Source: an uncultured Burkholderiales bacterium
GTDB lineage: Bacteria; Pseudomonadota; Gammaproteobacteria; Burkholderiales; Burkholderiaceae
Assembly: GCA_903845315.1 (NCBI GenBank)
Contig: CAIMWY010000428.1
Span: 1 to 7,360, forward strand
Length of the DNA stretch: 7,360 bases
Reading direction: 5' to 3'
Shown: positions 1 to 6,157 of the stretch, piece by piece
Numbering within the stretch: position 1 is the stretch's first letter
Layout of the letters: each line of letters begins with the position of its first letter
Translations under genes and position numbers: made by a program
Notes under the pieces: model-generated
Seen by the model: the letters and a program-made list of their open reading frames with translations, nothing else
What the model was told of the DNA's origin: nothing
The model's database searches: none

Positions 1-1035
1 CAGTCTTCCAACCCGGGTGCGACTCGAATTCTGCGGGTTCCTCTGGCCGCTTGGGAAGGACGTGTTTTGGGCGACATGGATGGCATGGCCAAATTTGCAG
101 AACACGTGAAAAACGAATTTGATGGATTTTTAGGTGAACGCAGCCAGCATGGCTTGGACCACTGGCAGCAGTCGTTTGAGTTGCATGCCACCTTGATGAG
201 TCCTGCGGTGGAAATGGTGGACGACACCCGTCAGCACATCACCATTCTTGCCCGTGGTGCCGTGCTTCCCAATAACGCGCGTTTACTGGTGTTTGACGAT
301 ATCTCTGAAATCGTCTCGGCTCAGCGCGCGCAAGCATGGGGCGAAGTAGCCCGACGCTTGGCACACGAGATCAAAAATCCGCTCACCCCCATTCAGCTCT
401 CGGCGGAACGACTGGCTATGAAGCTCAATGGCAAATTGGCCGAACCTGAGCAACTCATTTTGAACAAATCGGTCAAAACCATCGTGGATCAAGTCGATGC
501 CATGAAGCGCTTGGTCAATGAGTTTCGTGACTATGCGCGTCTGCCCGTGGCAGAGCTGCATCCGCTCGACCTCAATGCGCTGGTGCAAGACGTGTTGCAG
601 TTGTATGGCAACGAAAACGCATTGGTGCCAGTGCGGGTAGAACTTGACTTGGAGTGCCCGGTCATTCAAGGGGATGCGCAGCAATTGCGCCAAGTAGTGC
701 ACAACCTGCTACAAAACGCACAAGATGCCACCGAAGGTGTGGCTGCGCCAGAGGTGTCGATTTCTACCCAATGGGTGCCGACGTCCGGACGCGTGCGCTT
801 GGTGGTTCGAGACAACGGTCCAGGATTTCCCAGCAAAATACTCAAGCGTGCGTTTGAACCTTATGTTTCAACCAAAGCCCGAGGTACCGGTTTGGGCTTG
901 GCGGTGGTCAAAAAGATTGCGGATGAGCACAGCGCACGCATCGACCTGAAAAACAGGGAACTTTCGGGCGTGGTGAGTGGGGCGCAAGTGTCGTTATCAT
1001 TCCAAGTTGTTGAGCAGCAACACTCCTTGCTCTAA
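1..1035 (+). CDS. ntrY: NtrY-like sensor histidine kinase, C-terminal part (5' end outside window)
   Basis: This is the cytoplasmic half of a membrane-bound two-component sensor kinase of the NtrY type. The frame is open from base 1 (344 visible codons), so the gene starts upstream; the TTG at 67 is internal and not a believable start. Roughly codons 1-110 look like a PAS-type linker domain. The HisKA H-box follows, reading LAHEIKNPLTP, with the phospho-accepting His at codon 122. The ATPase domain has an N-box (NLLQNAQDA, Mg-binding Asn at codon 239), a G1 box (DNGPGF, Asp at codon 271), an F-box (EPYVSTK) and a G2 box (GTGLGLAVV), so it appears catalytically complete. The H-box followed by NPLTPIQLSAERL is typical of NtrY rather than NtrB. 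Its partner regulator starts 21 bp downstream, implying one operon. The stimulus cannot be read here because the membrane and HAMP regions lie outside the window. Identity as a kinase is certain; the NtrY label is likely. Confidence 0.93.
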   Translation, partial: QSSNPGATRILRVPLAAWEGRVLGDMDGMAKFAEHVKNEFDGFLGERSQHGLDHWQQSFELHATLMSPAVEMVDDTRQHITILARGAVLPNNARLLVFDDISEIVSAQRAQAWGEVARRLAHEIKNPLTPIQLSAERLAMKLNGKLAEPEQLILNKSVKTIVDQVDAMKRLVNEFRDYARLPVAELHPLDLNALVQDVLQLYGNENALVPVRVELDLECPVIQGDAQQLRQVVHNLLQNAQDATEGVAAPEVSISTQWVPTSGRVRLVVRDNGPGFPSKILKRAFEPYVSTKARGTGLGLAVVKKIADEHSARIDLKNRELSGVVSGAQVSLSFQVVEQQHSLL

Positions 1036-1056
1036 TTCAGTGAAACGCGTTGATTC

Positions 1057-1719
1057 ATGGCAAATATTTTGGTGGTTGATGACGAGTTGGGCATTCGTGA
1101 CCTCTTGTTAGAAATTCTCAACGATGAGGGACATGCGGTCGAGGTGGCCGAAAATGCAGCAGCTGCTCGCATGGCACGCCAAGCCGCAAGGCCTGACTTG
1201 GTGTTGCTCGATATTTGGATGCCCGATACCGATGGCGTCACGCTGCTCAAAGAGTGGGCGAGCGCGGGCTTATTAAATATGCCCGTAATCATGATGAGTG
1301 GTCATGCCACCATCGACACAGCGGTTGAAGCTACCCGCATTGGCGCGCAGGCATTTTTAGAAAAACCCATTACCCTACAAAAACTCCTTAAAGCGGTAGA
1401 ACAGGCCTTGACGCGTAAGCCGCCGGTGACGACGGGGCACAAAAGTGCTGGAGTCGCTGTGTCTCACGATGTGACGGCACAAAGTGCTAACGCGACCCAT
1501 GCGCTGGTGTTGCCGGCTAGTCACCAAAGCTTTGAGCTTGAGTTGCCCTTGCGCGAGGCACGTGATGGGTTTGAACGAGCCTATTTCGAATTTCATCTGG
1601 CGCAAGAAAACGGCTCGATGACACGGGTAGCCGAAAAAACAGGTTTGGAACGAACTCACCTGTATCGCAAACTCAAACAGCTTGGCATTGATTTGTCAAA
1701 AGCCAAACGCAGCGCGTGA
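1057..1719 (+). CDS. NtrX-like response regulator, receiver plus Fis-type HTH, no AAA+ domain
   Basis: This is the probable phosphorylation partner of the upstream kinase and a DNA-binding transcription regulator. The 220-aa product has an N-terminal receiver domain (about residues 3-118) with the acidic pair Asp8/Asp9, the phospho-acceptor Asp52 in LLDIWMPDTDG, the switch Ser81 in MMSGHAT and Lys103 in LEKP. A low-complexity Ala/Thr/Val linker (about 122-160) follows. The C-terminus (about 170-215) is a Fis-type helix-turn-helix ending in GLERTHLYRKLKQLGI, which is the signature C-terminal segment of NtrC/NtrX proteins. Canonical NtrX and NtrC are about 450 aa and carry a sigma-54-interacting AAA+ ATPase between these domains. 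Here there is no room for one and no GAFTGA or Walker motif, so it should not activate sigma-54 directly. There is no strong Shine-Dalgarno; ATG 1057 is chosen because the receiver begins immediately after it. Confidence 0.92.
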   Translation: MANILVVDDELGIRDLLLEILNDEGHAVEVAENAAAARMARQAARPDLVLLDIWMPDTDGVTLLKEWASAGLLNMPVIMMSGHATIDTAVEATRIGAQAFLEKPITLQKLLKAVEQALTRKPPVTTGHKSAGVAVSHDVTAQSANATHALVLPASHQSFELELPLREARDGFERAYFEFHLAQENGSMTRVAEKTGLERTHLYRKLKQLGIDLSKAKRSA

Positions 1720-1742
1720 CACAGCCTCATAAGGTTGTTGTC
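1718..1742. terminator. Weak bidirectional hairpin between convergent genes
   Basis: GACACAGCC (1718-1726) can pair with GGTTGTTGTC (1733-1742) around the loop TCATAA, with one bulged base and one G-U pair. It occupies the whole 23-bp gap between the stop of the response regulator and the stop of the minus-strand gene, where a shared terminator would be expected. No run of T follows on either strand, so efficient intrinsic termination is doubtful. Confidence 0.3.
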
Positions 1743-2348
1743 TTACTCGTCGTTGATGATGTGGTGCGTGCTTGAATTTGATAAGTTGCGCACAGTTTGT
1801 ACCATCGGTGTGTGTTGTGCCAGCCAACGCAAAAACAAGGCGCCGATCAATGCACCATTCAAATCGCCAACGACCATGTAAAGCAGTTGCGGCCATGCAA
1901 TCAATTGCAGCGGGTCGATAATGCCCCACATCAAATGGTGTGACACGGCGTTGAGCAACGCGTACAAGCCAGCCAACTGAATCAGGTCAGACAGTTTGCG
2001 CAAAGACAGGCGACGCTGCAGCAGCACTTGCATCAACACAACAGCCAAGGCCGCCACACTGGCGGATATGCCGACATTGAATAGCCCAATGAGCCAAGTC
2101 TCATGAAACCACCACATCAAGAATAAGCCGCCCATGGCTGTGGCAATGCTGCCCCACAAAAGCCCAAACAGCAGCACATTGGCGAGCCTGATGAACCCAG
2201 GCAAGTAAATCAGGCTGATGTGGTTCGAAATCTCAAAATAGCTGAGCAACCAACCATTGAGCAAGTGACAACCGCAAAACAAAAGCCCCGATGCAGTCAC
2301 AGCTATCAGTATCAGTCGCGTCGGTGAAGGTTCCGGGTGGCTGTGCAT
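1743..2348 (-). CDS. Polytopic inner-membrane protein of unknown function, possibly MASE1-like
   Basis: The predicted product is 201 aa from the ATG at 2348. A TTG further upstream (2408) would add 20 mostly polar residues and would overlap the tetR promoter region, so the ATG is preferred; neither has a clear ribosome binding site. After a short polar N-terminus the protein is mostly hydrophobic, with about five or six membrane segments near residues 11-33, 45-78, 85-108, 118-140 and 150-180, and a polar tail ending in HHIINDE. The stretches LIYLPGFIRLANVLLFG and VVGDLNGALIG recall the integral membrane sensory domain MASE1, which normally precedes a kinase or GGDEF output domain. No output domain is present here. 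The match is a reading impression only and the function is unknown. It converges on the NtrY/NtrX-type pair and diverges from tetR with 84 bp between starts. Confidence 0.75.
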   Translation of the reverse strand: MHSHPEPSPTRLILIAVTASGLLFCGCHLLNGWLLSYFEISNHISLIYLPGFIRLANVLLFGLLWGSIATAMGGLFLMWWFHETWLIGLFNVGISASVAALAVVLMQVLLQRRLSLRKLSDLIQLAGLYALLNAVSHHLMWGIIDPLQLIAWPQLLYMVVGDLNGALIGALFLRWLAQHTPMVQTVRNLSNSSTHHIINDE

Positions 2349-2373
2349 CAGAAATATCAGGTTTGACGTGTCG

Positions 2374-2383
2374 CTTGGCCAAG
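2374..2383. promoter_or_regulatory. Perfect 10-bp palindrome upstream of tetR, candidate operator
   Basis: CTTGGCCAAG is a perfect palindrome in the 84-bp divergent region between the membrane-protein gene and tetR. It lies about 50-60 bases upstream of the predicted tetR transcription start. Its half-site GCTTG recurs in the inverted repeat at 2396-2410. Binding by the adjacent TetR-family protein is inferred only from position and symmetry. Confidence 0.35.
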
Positions 2384-2395
2384 GGTTCGTGCGTT

Positions 2396-2410
2396 GCTTG
2401 TGGGTCAAGC
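2396..2410. promoter_or_regulatory. 15-bp inverted repeat over the predicted tetR -35, candidate TetR operator
   Basis: GCTTG (2396-2400) and CAAGC (2406-2410) form an inverted repeat around the centre TGGGT, giving a 15-bp site, within the usual size range of TetR-family operators. It overlaps the predicted -35 hexamer (2398-2403), so a bound repressor would block RNA polymerase. The left half-site GCTTG also occurs 23 bp upstream in the palindrome at 2374-2383. No copy with both arms is visible in front of dctQ, which weakens the case for one shared regulon site. Confidence 0.4.
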
Positions 2411-2426
2411 GGGTGACATCTATACT
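2398..2426 (+). promoter_or_regulatory. Predicted sigma-70 promoter of tetR, giving a leaderless transcript
   Basis: TTGTGG (2398-2403) and TATACT (2421-2426) are separated by 17 bp. The -10 box matches the consensus at five of six positions and the -35 at three of six. With standard spacing the transcription start falls at or within a base or two of the A of ATG at 2433, so the mRNA would have essentially no 5' leader. No Shine-Dalgarno is present before that ATG, consistent with leaderless translation. Confidence 0.5.
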
Positions 2427-2432
2427 TCAAGA

Positions 2433-3083
2433 ATGAACCAGATCGTACAAAACCGCCCGGCTACCTCGCGCACCAACGATCCTGCAAGAACCATGGCAGA
2501 GATTTTAGAGGTTGCCACGAAAGAATTTGCTGACAAGGGCTTGAGCGGTGCACGCATCGATGAAATTGCGGCCGCCACACGCACCAGCAAGCGCATGATC
2601 TATTACTACTTTGGCAGCAAAGAAGGGCTGTACCTTGCGGTCTTAGAAGAGGCCTACCGGCGCATGCGTCAGATCGAAAACTCGTTGCATCTCGACGGTC
2701 TGCCACCCGAGCAAGCGCTGGCGCAGTTGGTGGCATTCACCTTTGACCACCACAACAACAACGAGTACTACATTCGACTGGTGATGAGCGAGAACATTCA
2801 GCGCGGTGAGTTTTTGGCTCAAAGCAAAATCATCCAGCAACTCAACGTGTCGGCCATTGAAGCAATCCGTAAGTTGTATGCGCGTGGTGTCGCCGAGGGG
2901 GTGTTTCGCAAAGGGCTCGACCCGGTGGACATCCATGCGTCTATTTCTGCACTGACCTTTTTCAATGTCTCCAACAAGCACACCTTTGGATTAATTTTCA
3001 AACGAGGCAAAGCATCCACCGCTGACATTGCCCTGCGGCGCACCAACATCGTGGACATGGTGAGGCGGTTCGTGTGTCAATAA
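2433..3083 (+). CDS. TetR/AcrR-family transcriptional regulator
   Basis: This is a ligand-responsive DNA-binding repressor, probably governing its own gene and the transporter/enzyme genes downstream. From ATG 2433 the protein is 216 aa, a normal TetR length. An in-frame TTG 13 codons earlier (2394) lies upstream of the predicted -10 box and is rejected. The N-terminal TetR domain spans about residues 21-70, with the helix-turn-helix in GARIDEIAAATRTSKRMIYYYF (residues 39-60) followed by the usual SKEGLYLAVLE. The C-terminal ligand and dimer domain contains YYIRLVMSENIQRGEFL, resembling TetR C-terminal families with an acidic-aromatic 'ENxxxG' helix (my impression, similar to TetR_C_29). The gene lies on the same strand as the TRAP genes, with 80 bp between its stop and dctQ. 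A hydroaromatic acid effector is inferred from context only. Confidence 0.93.
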   Translation: MNQIVQNRPATSRTNDPARTMAEILEVATKEFADKGLSGARIDEIAAATRTSKRMIYYYFGSKEGLYLAVLEEAYRRMRQIENSLHLDGLPPEQALAQLVAFTFDHHNNNEYYIRLVMSENIQRGEFLAQSKIIQQLNVSAIEAIRKLYARGVAEGVFRKGLDPVDIHASISALTFFNVSNKHTFGLIFKRGKASTADIALRRTNIVDMVRRFVCQ

Positions 3084-3086
3084 ACC

Positions 3087-3104
3087 ATCCCTAGGGTTAT
3101 CCCT
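3087..3104. repeat. Overlapping palindrome and short repeats in the tetR-dctQ gap
   Basis: CCCTAGGG (3089-3096) is a perfect 8-bp palindrome. ATCCCT occurs twice, at 3087-3092 and 3099-3104, and AGGG-TTAT-CCCT forms a second, overlapping inverted repeat (3093-3104). It sits just after the tetR stop and immediately upstream of the predicted dctQ -35. It could be a regulator binding site or part of a weak tetR terminator; no T-run follows, so termination is not favoured. Confidence 0.35.
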
Positions 3105-3110
3105 CGTGAC

Positions 3111-3139
3111 TTAAAACTATCCAGTTCGTACATTATAAA
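3111..3139 (+). promoter_or_regulatory. Predicted sigma-70 promoter of the TRAP transporter operon
   Basis: TTAAAA (3111-3116) and TATAAA (3134-3139) are separated by 17 bp. They match the -35 consensus at four of six positions and the -10 at five of six. The predicted start is near 3146, 18 bases before the dctQ ATG. That leader contains GGAG (3151-3154), nine bases before ATG 3164. A small inverted repeat, AACT-ATCC-AGTT (3115-3126), lies in the spacer and could hold a repressor. Read-through from tetR is also possible. Confidence 0.5.
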
Positions 3140-3163
3140 TCTTGTTATCTGGAGCAACGTCAC

Positions 3164-3703
3164 ATGCTGACAAAACTGATTGCTGTTTATTGCCGTGCGC
3201 TGGAGGTCCTGATTGCGACTTGCTTGGCCGTGATGGTGGTGCTGGTGTTTGGCAATGTGGTGCTGCGCTACGCATTCAACTCAGGCCTGACGGTGTCTGA
3301 AGAACTGTCACGCTGGTTGTTTGTGTGGATGACGTTCTTAGGCGCCATCGTGGCCATGAAGGACGGCGCGCATTTGGGTTCTGACACCTTGGTCTCCAAA
3401 CTCTCTGTGACAGGACAAAAAGCCTTCTTGGTCATCGGCCATGTGTTGATGCTGTTTATCTGCTGGTTGTTGTTGGTGGGGTCGTTGAATCAAGCCCTCA
3501 TCAACTGGGATTCCAACAGCCCGGTCATGGAGTTGTCCATGGGCTTGTTTTACGGTTGCGGCATGGTGTTGGCGGTGTCAGGCGCACTGATCCTGATCGA
3601 CCGGTTAATGCGACTGATGACAGGCAAGTTAGAGGACAGCGAATTGATCGGGGTGCGAGAGTCTGAAGAAGAGCCCGTCGATGTGCCAGCACCGTTGAAA
3701 TAA
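3164..3703 (+). CDS. dctQ: TRAP transporter small permease subunit (DctQ family)
   Basis: This is the small membrane component of a tripartite ATP-independent periplasmic (TRAP) transporter, which couples import of an organic acid to a sodium or proton gradient. The 179-aa protein has four predicted membrane helices, near residues 13-37, 48-66, 86-111 and 126-148. Between the first two lies the family motif SEELSRWLFVWMTFLGA (45-61). A charged cytoplasmic tail rich in Glu (158-172) follows the last helix. Length and topology are normal for DctQ. GGAG at 3151-3154 supports the ATG at 3164. It is the first gene of the transporter set, and dctM starts 15 bp after its stop, so the two are surely co-transcribed and translated to form the QM complex. 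The substrate is not determined by this subunit. Confidence 0.95.
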   Translation: MLTKLIAVYCRALEVLIATCLAVMVVLVFGNVVLRYAFNSGLTVSEELSRWLFVWMTFLGAIVAMKDGAHLGSDTLVSKLSVTGQKAFLVIGHVLMLFICWLLLVGSLNQALINWDSNSPVMELSMGLFYGCGMVLAVSGALILIDRLMRLMTGKLEDSELIGVRESEEEPVDVPAPLK

Positions 3704-3718
3704 CAGGGACACAACGTC

Positions 3719-4996
3719 ATGACGATTGCCGTGTTTTTAGGTTCTTTGTTGGCTGCCATGGCCTTGGGTGTGCCAATTGCCTTCTCGCTGCTTTTGTGTG
3801 GCGCAGCACTCATGTTTCACATGGACATGTTTGATGCACAAATCTTGGCGCAAAACGTGATTGAAGGCGCCAACAGTTTTCCGCTGCTGGCCGTGCCGTT
3901 CTTCATGTTGGCCGGCGAGGTGATGAACACGGGTGGCTTGTCACGCCGCATCGTTGACTTTGCCATGGCCTTGGTCGGCCATATCAGGGGTGGCTTGGGC
4001 TATGTGACCATTTTGGCCGCCTGCTTGTTGTCTGCGCTGTCAGGTTCAGCCGTGGCCGATGCCGCAGCACTCACTGCATTGCTGCTGCCCATGATGGTCA
4101 AAGCGGGCCATGACAAAGACCGCAGCGGTGGGCTGATTGCCGCCTGTGGTGTGATTGGTCCGATCATTCCACCATCGATTGGCTTTGTGATTTTTGGTGT
4201 GGCCGCCAATGTGTCGATCAGCAAACTTTTTCTGGCCGGAATTGTGCCTGGCATCGTGCTGGCCGCCGGTTTGTGGGTCACTTGGTGGTGGTTGACACGG
4301 CGTGAGGTGTTGACGCCGCCGCCGCGCAAATCCACTGCTGAAGTGTTCGCTGCCATGCGCAGTGCAGGGTGGGCCTTGATGTTGCCTTTGATCATCTTGG
4401 TGGGCTTGCGCATGGGGGTGTTCACCCCCACGGAAGCTGCTGTGGTTGCCGCCGTGTATGCGTTGTTTGTGGCGGGCGTGATTTACCGTGAATTGACCTG
4501 GGGGCAACTGTTTCAGGTGTTCCAAACAGCAGCAAAAATAACTGCGGTGATCATGTTCTTGGTCGCGGCAGCGATGGTGTCTGCATGGCTGATCACGGTG
4601 GCCAATTTGCCGTCCCAGGTGGTGACGTTGCTAGAGCCCTTGCTGGGCAGTCCCACGTTGCTGTTGATGGCCATCATGGTCTTGTGCATGGTCGTTGGCA
4701 CGGCCATGGACATGACACCCACCATCTTGATCTTGACGCCAGTGCTTATGCCCATCGTCAAAGCGGCTGGCATTGACCCTGTGTACTTTGGTGTGCTGTT
4801 CATCATCAACAACTCCATTGGTTTGGTCACCCCGCCCGTGGGCACGGTGTTGAACGTGGTGGCGGGCGTAGGGCGCATGCGCATGGATGAGGTCACGCGT
4901 GGCGTGCTTCCCTTCATGGCGGTTCAGTTCCTCGTCATGTTCTTGATGGTGCTGTTTCCGTCGCTGGTGATGGTGCCAGCACGCTGGTTCTATTGA
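3719..4996 (+). CDS. dctM: TRAP transporter large permease subunit (DctM family)
   Basis: This is the transport-catalysing membrane subunit of the TRAP system, a member of the ion transporter superfamily. It carries the substrate across the inner membrane with a cation after delivery by the periplasmic receptor. The 425-aa length is typical. The protein is hydrophobic throughout, with about 11-12 helices and re-entrant loops. Recognisable family segments are PLLAVPFFMLAGEVMNTGG (55-73), SALSGSAVADAAA (105-117), GPIIPPSIGFVIFG (147-160), GVFTPTEAAVVAA (233-245), TAMDMTPTILILTPVLMP (328-345) and SIGLVTPPVGTVLNV (366-380). The Pro-rich and Gly-rich loops match the ion-binding regions seen in this family. 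AGGGA at 3705-3709 lies nine bases before ATG 3719. Nothing appears truncated or altered. Confidence 0.97.
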   Translation: MTIAVFLGSLLAAMALGVPIAFSLLLCGAALMFHMDMFDAQILAQNVIEGANSFPLLAVPFFMLAGEVMNTGGLSRRIVDFAMALVGHIRGGLGYVTILAACLLSALSGSAVADAAALTALLLPMMVKAGHDKDRSGGLIAACGVIGPIIPPSIGFVIFGVAANVSISKLFLAGIVPGIVLAAGLWVTWWWLTRREVLTPPPRKSTAEVFAAMRSAGWALMLPLIILVGLRMGVFTPTEAAVVAAVYALFVAGVIYRELTWGQLFQVFQTAAKITAVIMFLVAAAMVSAWLITVANLPSQVVTLLEPLLGSPTLLLMAIMVLCMVVGTAMDMTPTILILTPVLMPIVKAAGIDPVYFGVLFIINNSIGLVTPPVGTVLNVVAGVGRMRMDEVTRGVLPFMAVQFLVMFLMVLFPSLVMVPARWFY

Positions 4997-5019
4997 GTTT
5001 GAAAGCTCCGCCTGAATGG

Positions 5020-5055
5020 GTACGCCGGGCTGGGGCAAACATGTTTTTCGCGTAC
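5020..5055. repeat. Inverted repeat enclosing a palindrome in the dctM-dctP gap
   Basis: GTACGC (5020-5025) and GCGTAC (5050-5055) are perfect inverted arms 24 bases apart, and AAACATGTTT (5037-5046) between them is itself a perfect 10-bp palindrome. The element is inside the 88-bp gap between dctM and the dctP start, the longest gap within the transporter genes. It could form an mRNA structure that protects or separates the dctP message, or a binding site. The stem is short and no T-run follows, so it is not an intrinsic terminator. Confidence 0.3.
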
Positions 5056-5084
5056 GACCTCAACATGAATCTGGAGACTTTGTC

Positions 5085-6089
5085 ATGAAACGCTTTTTTA
5101 TCAAATCTGTGGTCGCTGCTGTAACCATGGTGGCTGTTGGCAGCACCTCGGCGCAAGACATCAAAGAGCGCACGCTGAAATTTGGCTTGAATGGTCCTGA
5201 GGGCCACCCAGCTGTGGTGGGTATGAAAGCATTTGCTGAATCTGTGGCTGCCAAGTCGGGCGGCAAGATCAAGGTGCAATTGTTTTTGAATGGCGCGCTC
5301 GGCAGCGACCAAGCTGTGGTGTCATCGATCAAAGGCGGCACCGTGGAAATGGCCGTCATGAATTCGGGCATCTTGGCCAGTGAAGTCAAAGCGCTGGAGG
5401 TATTTGACTTCCCCTTCATGTTCTCCAACGAAAAAGAAGCTGATGTGATTGCCGATGGACCGATTGGTCAAAAAATGCACGCCATGCTGCAAGACAAAGG
5501 CATCGTCGGTTTGAGCTACTGGGAGTTGGGATTTCGCAGCATCACCAACAGCAAACGCCCCCTCAACAAAGTGGAAGACATCGAAGGGTTGAAGCTTCGT
5601 GTGATCCCTAACGCCATCAACGTCGATTGGGTCAAAGCCTTGGGCGCCAACCCCACCCCCCTGCCGTTCCCTGAGGTGTATGCCGCCATGGAACAAAAAG
5701 CCATTGATGGCCAAGAAAACCCAGTCTCTGTGATTGCCGCCAACAAGTTTTGGGAAGTGCAGAAATTTGTCACCTTGACCAACCACCAATACAACCCCCA
5801 GTCGGTGATCTTCAGCAAAAAAGTGTGGGACAGCCTGAGTGCAGCTGAGAAGAAAATCATCGACGACTCAGCCGATGCTGCCGCCAAAAACCAACGCGCC
5901 CAGTCGCGTGCTGCCTTGGTTGCCAACTTGGAGCTGCTCAAGAAAAATGGCATGACTGTGTCGCAGTTCTCAGCCGCTGAAGTGGCCAAGCTGCGCGACA
6001 AAATGAAACCAGTGATCGACAAGCACAGCGCCGCAGTGGGCCCCATCGTGGCCGAAGTGCAAGCTGAGTTGGCCAAATTGCGCAAATAA
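5085..6089 (+). CDS. dctP: TRAP transporter periplasmic substrate-binding protein (DctP family)
   Basis: This is the secreted receptor that captures the substrate in the periplasm and delivers it to the DctQM permease. ATG 5085 is chosen because GGAG (5073-5076) lies eight bases upstream and because it begins a clean Sec signal peptide: MKRFFIK, a hydrophobic stretch and a likely cut after Ala23 in STSA. An in-frame start at 5016 would bury this signal. The precursor is 334 aa, normal for the family. Family landmarks are GSDQAVVSSIKGGTVEMA (73-90), the GFRSITNSKRPL segment (149-160), GLKLRVIPN with Arg172 at the position of the conserved carboxylate-clamping arginine, and the hinge segment AIDGQENPV (206-214). 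The ligand is therefore almost certainly a carboxylic acid. Quinate, shikimate or a dehydro derivative is inferred from the enzymes downstream and cannot be read from the receptor alone. A strong terminator follows the gene. Confidence 0.96.
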   Translation: MKRFFIKSVVAAVTMVAVGSTSAQDIKERTLKFGLNGPEGHPAVVGMKAFAESVAAKSGGKIKVQLFLNGALGSDQAVVSSIKGGTVEMAVMNSGILASEVKALEVFDFPFMFSNEKEADVIADGPIGQKMHAMLQDKGIVGLSYWELGFRSITNSKRPLNKVEDIEGLKLRVIPNAINVDWVKALGANPTPLPFPEVYAAMEQKAIDGQENPVSVIAANKFWEVQKFVTLTNHQYNPQSVIFSKKVWDSLSAAEKKIIDDSADAAAKNQRAQSRAALVANLELLKKNGMTVSQFSAAEVAKLRDKMKPVIDKHSAAVGPIVAEVQAELAKLRK

Positions 6090-6105
6090 ACACGCGCACA
6101 ATGCG

Positions 6106-6136
6106 ACAGCGGGCTGAGGCATGCCCGCTGTTTTTT
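6106..6136 (+). terminator. Strong rho-independent terminator after dctP
   Basis: ACAGCGGGC (6106-6114) pairs perfectly with GCCCGCTGT (6123-6131) over nine GC-rich base pairs around the eight-base loop TGAGGCAT. Six T residues follow (6131-6136). This is a textbook intrinsic terminator, and it lies 17 bp after the dctP stop and only 21 bp before the aroQ start. Confidence 0.9.
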
Positions 6137-6157
6137 CACCCTAGACCCGAGACCACT

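Noticed and set aside
67..69. TTG as the start of the histidine kinase gene
   Set aside because: The same frame is open without a stop back to base 1, with kinase-like coding sequence, so the gene begins left of the window.
2349..2380. Promoter for the minus-strand membrane-protein gene (TTGGCC, 17 bp, TGATAT on the minus strand)
   Set aside because: The -10 matches the consensus at only three positions, so it is too weak to annotate.
3120..3153. TCCAG/CTGGA inverted pair that could mask the dctQ ribosome site
   Set aside because: The left arm lies upstream of the predicted transcription start (about 3146), so the hairpin would form only on read-through RNA, and five base pairs across a 24-base loop is weak.
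4046..4525. Long minus-strand reading frames opposite dctM and dctP
   Set aside because: They are shadows of strong codon bias in the sense genes; their translations are His/Gln/Thr-rich without domains, and the plus-strand products are clear family members.
5016..5084. Upstream in-frame start for the TRAP receptor
   Set aside because: It lacks a ribosome site and would place 23 polar residues before the Sec signal peptide; ATG 5085 has GGAG at the right distance.
6101..6157. Upstream ATG for aroQ
   Set aside because: It would put the terminator hairpin inside the coding region and add 19 residues before the conserved N-terminal beta strand of the family.
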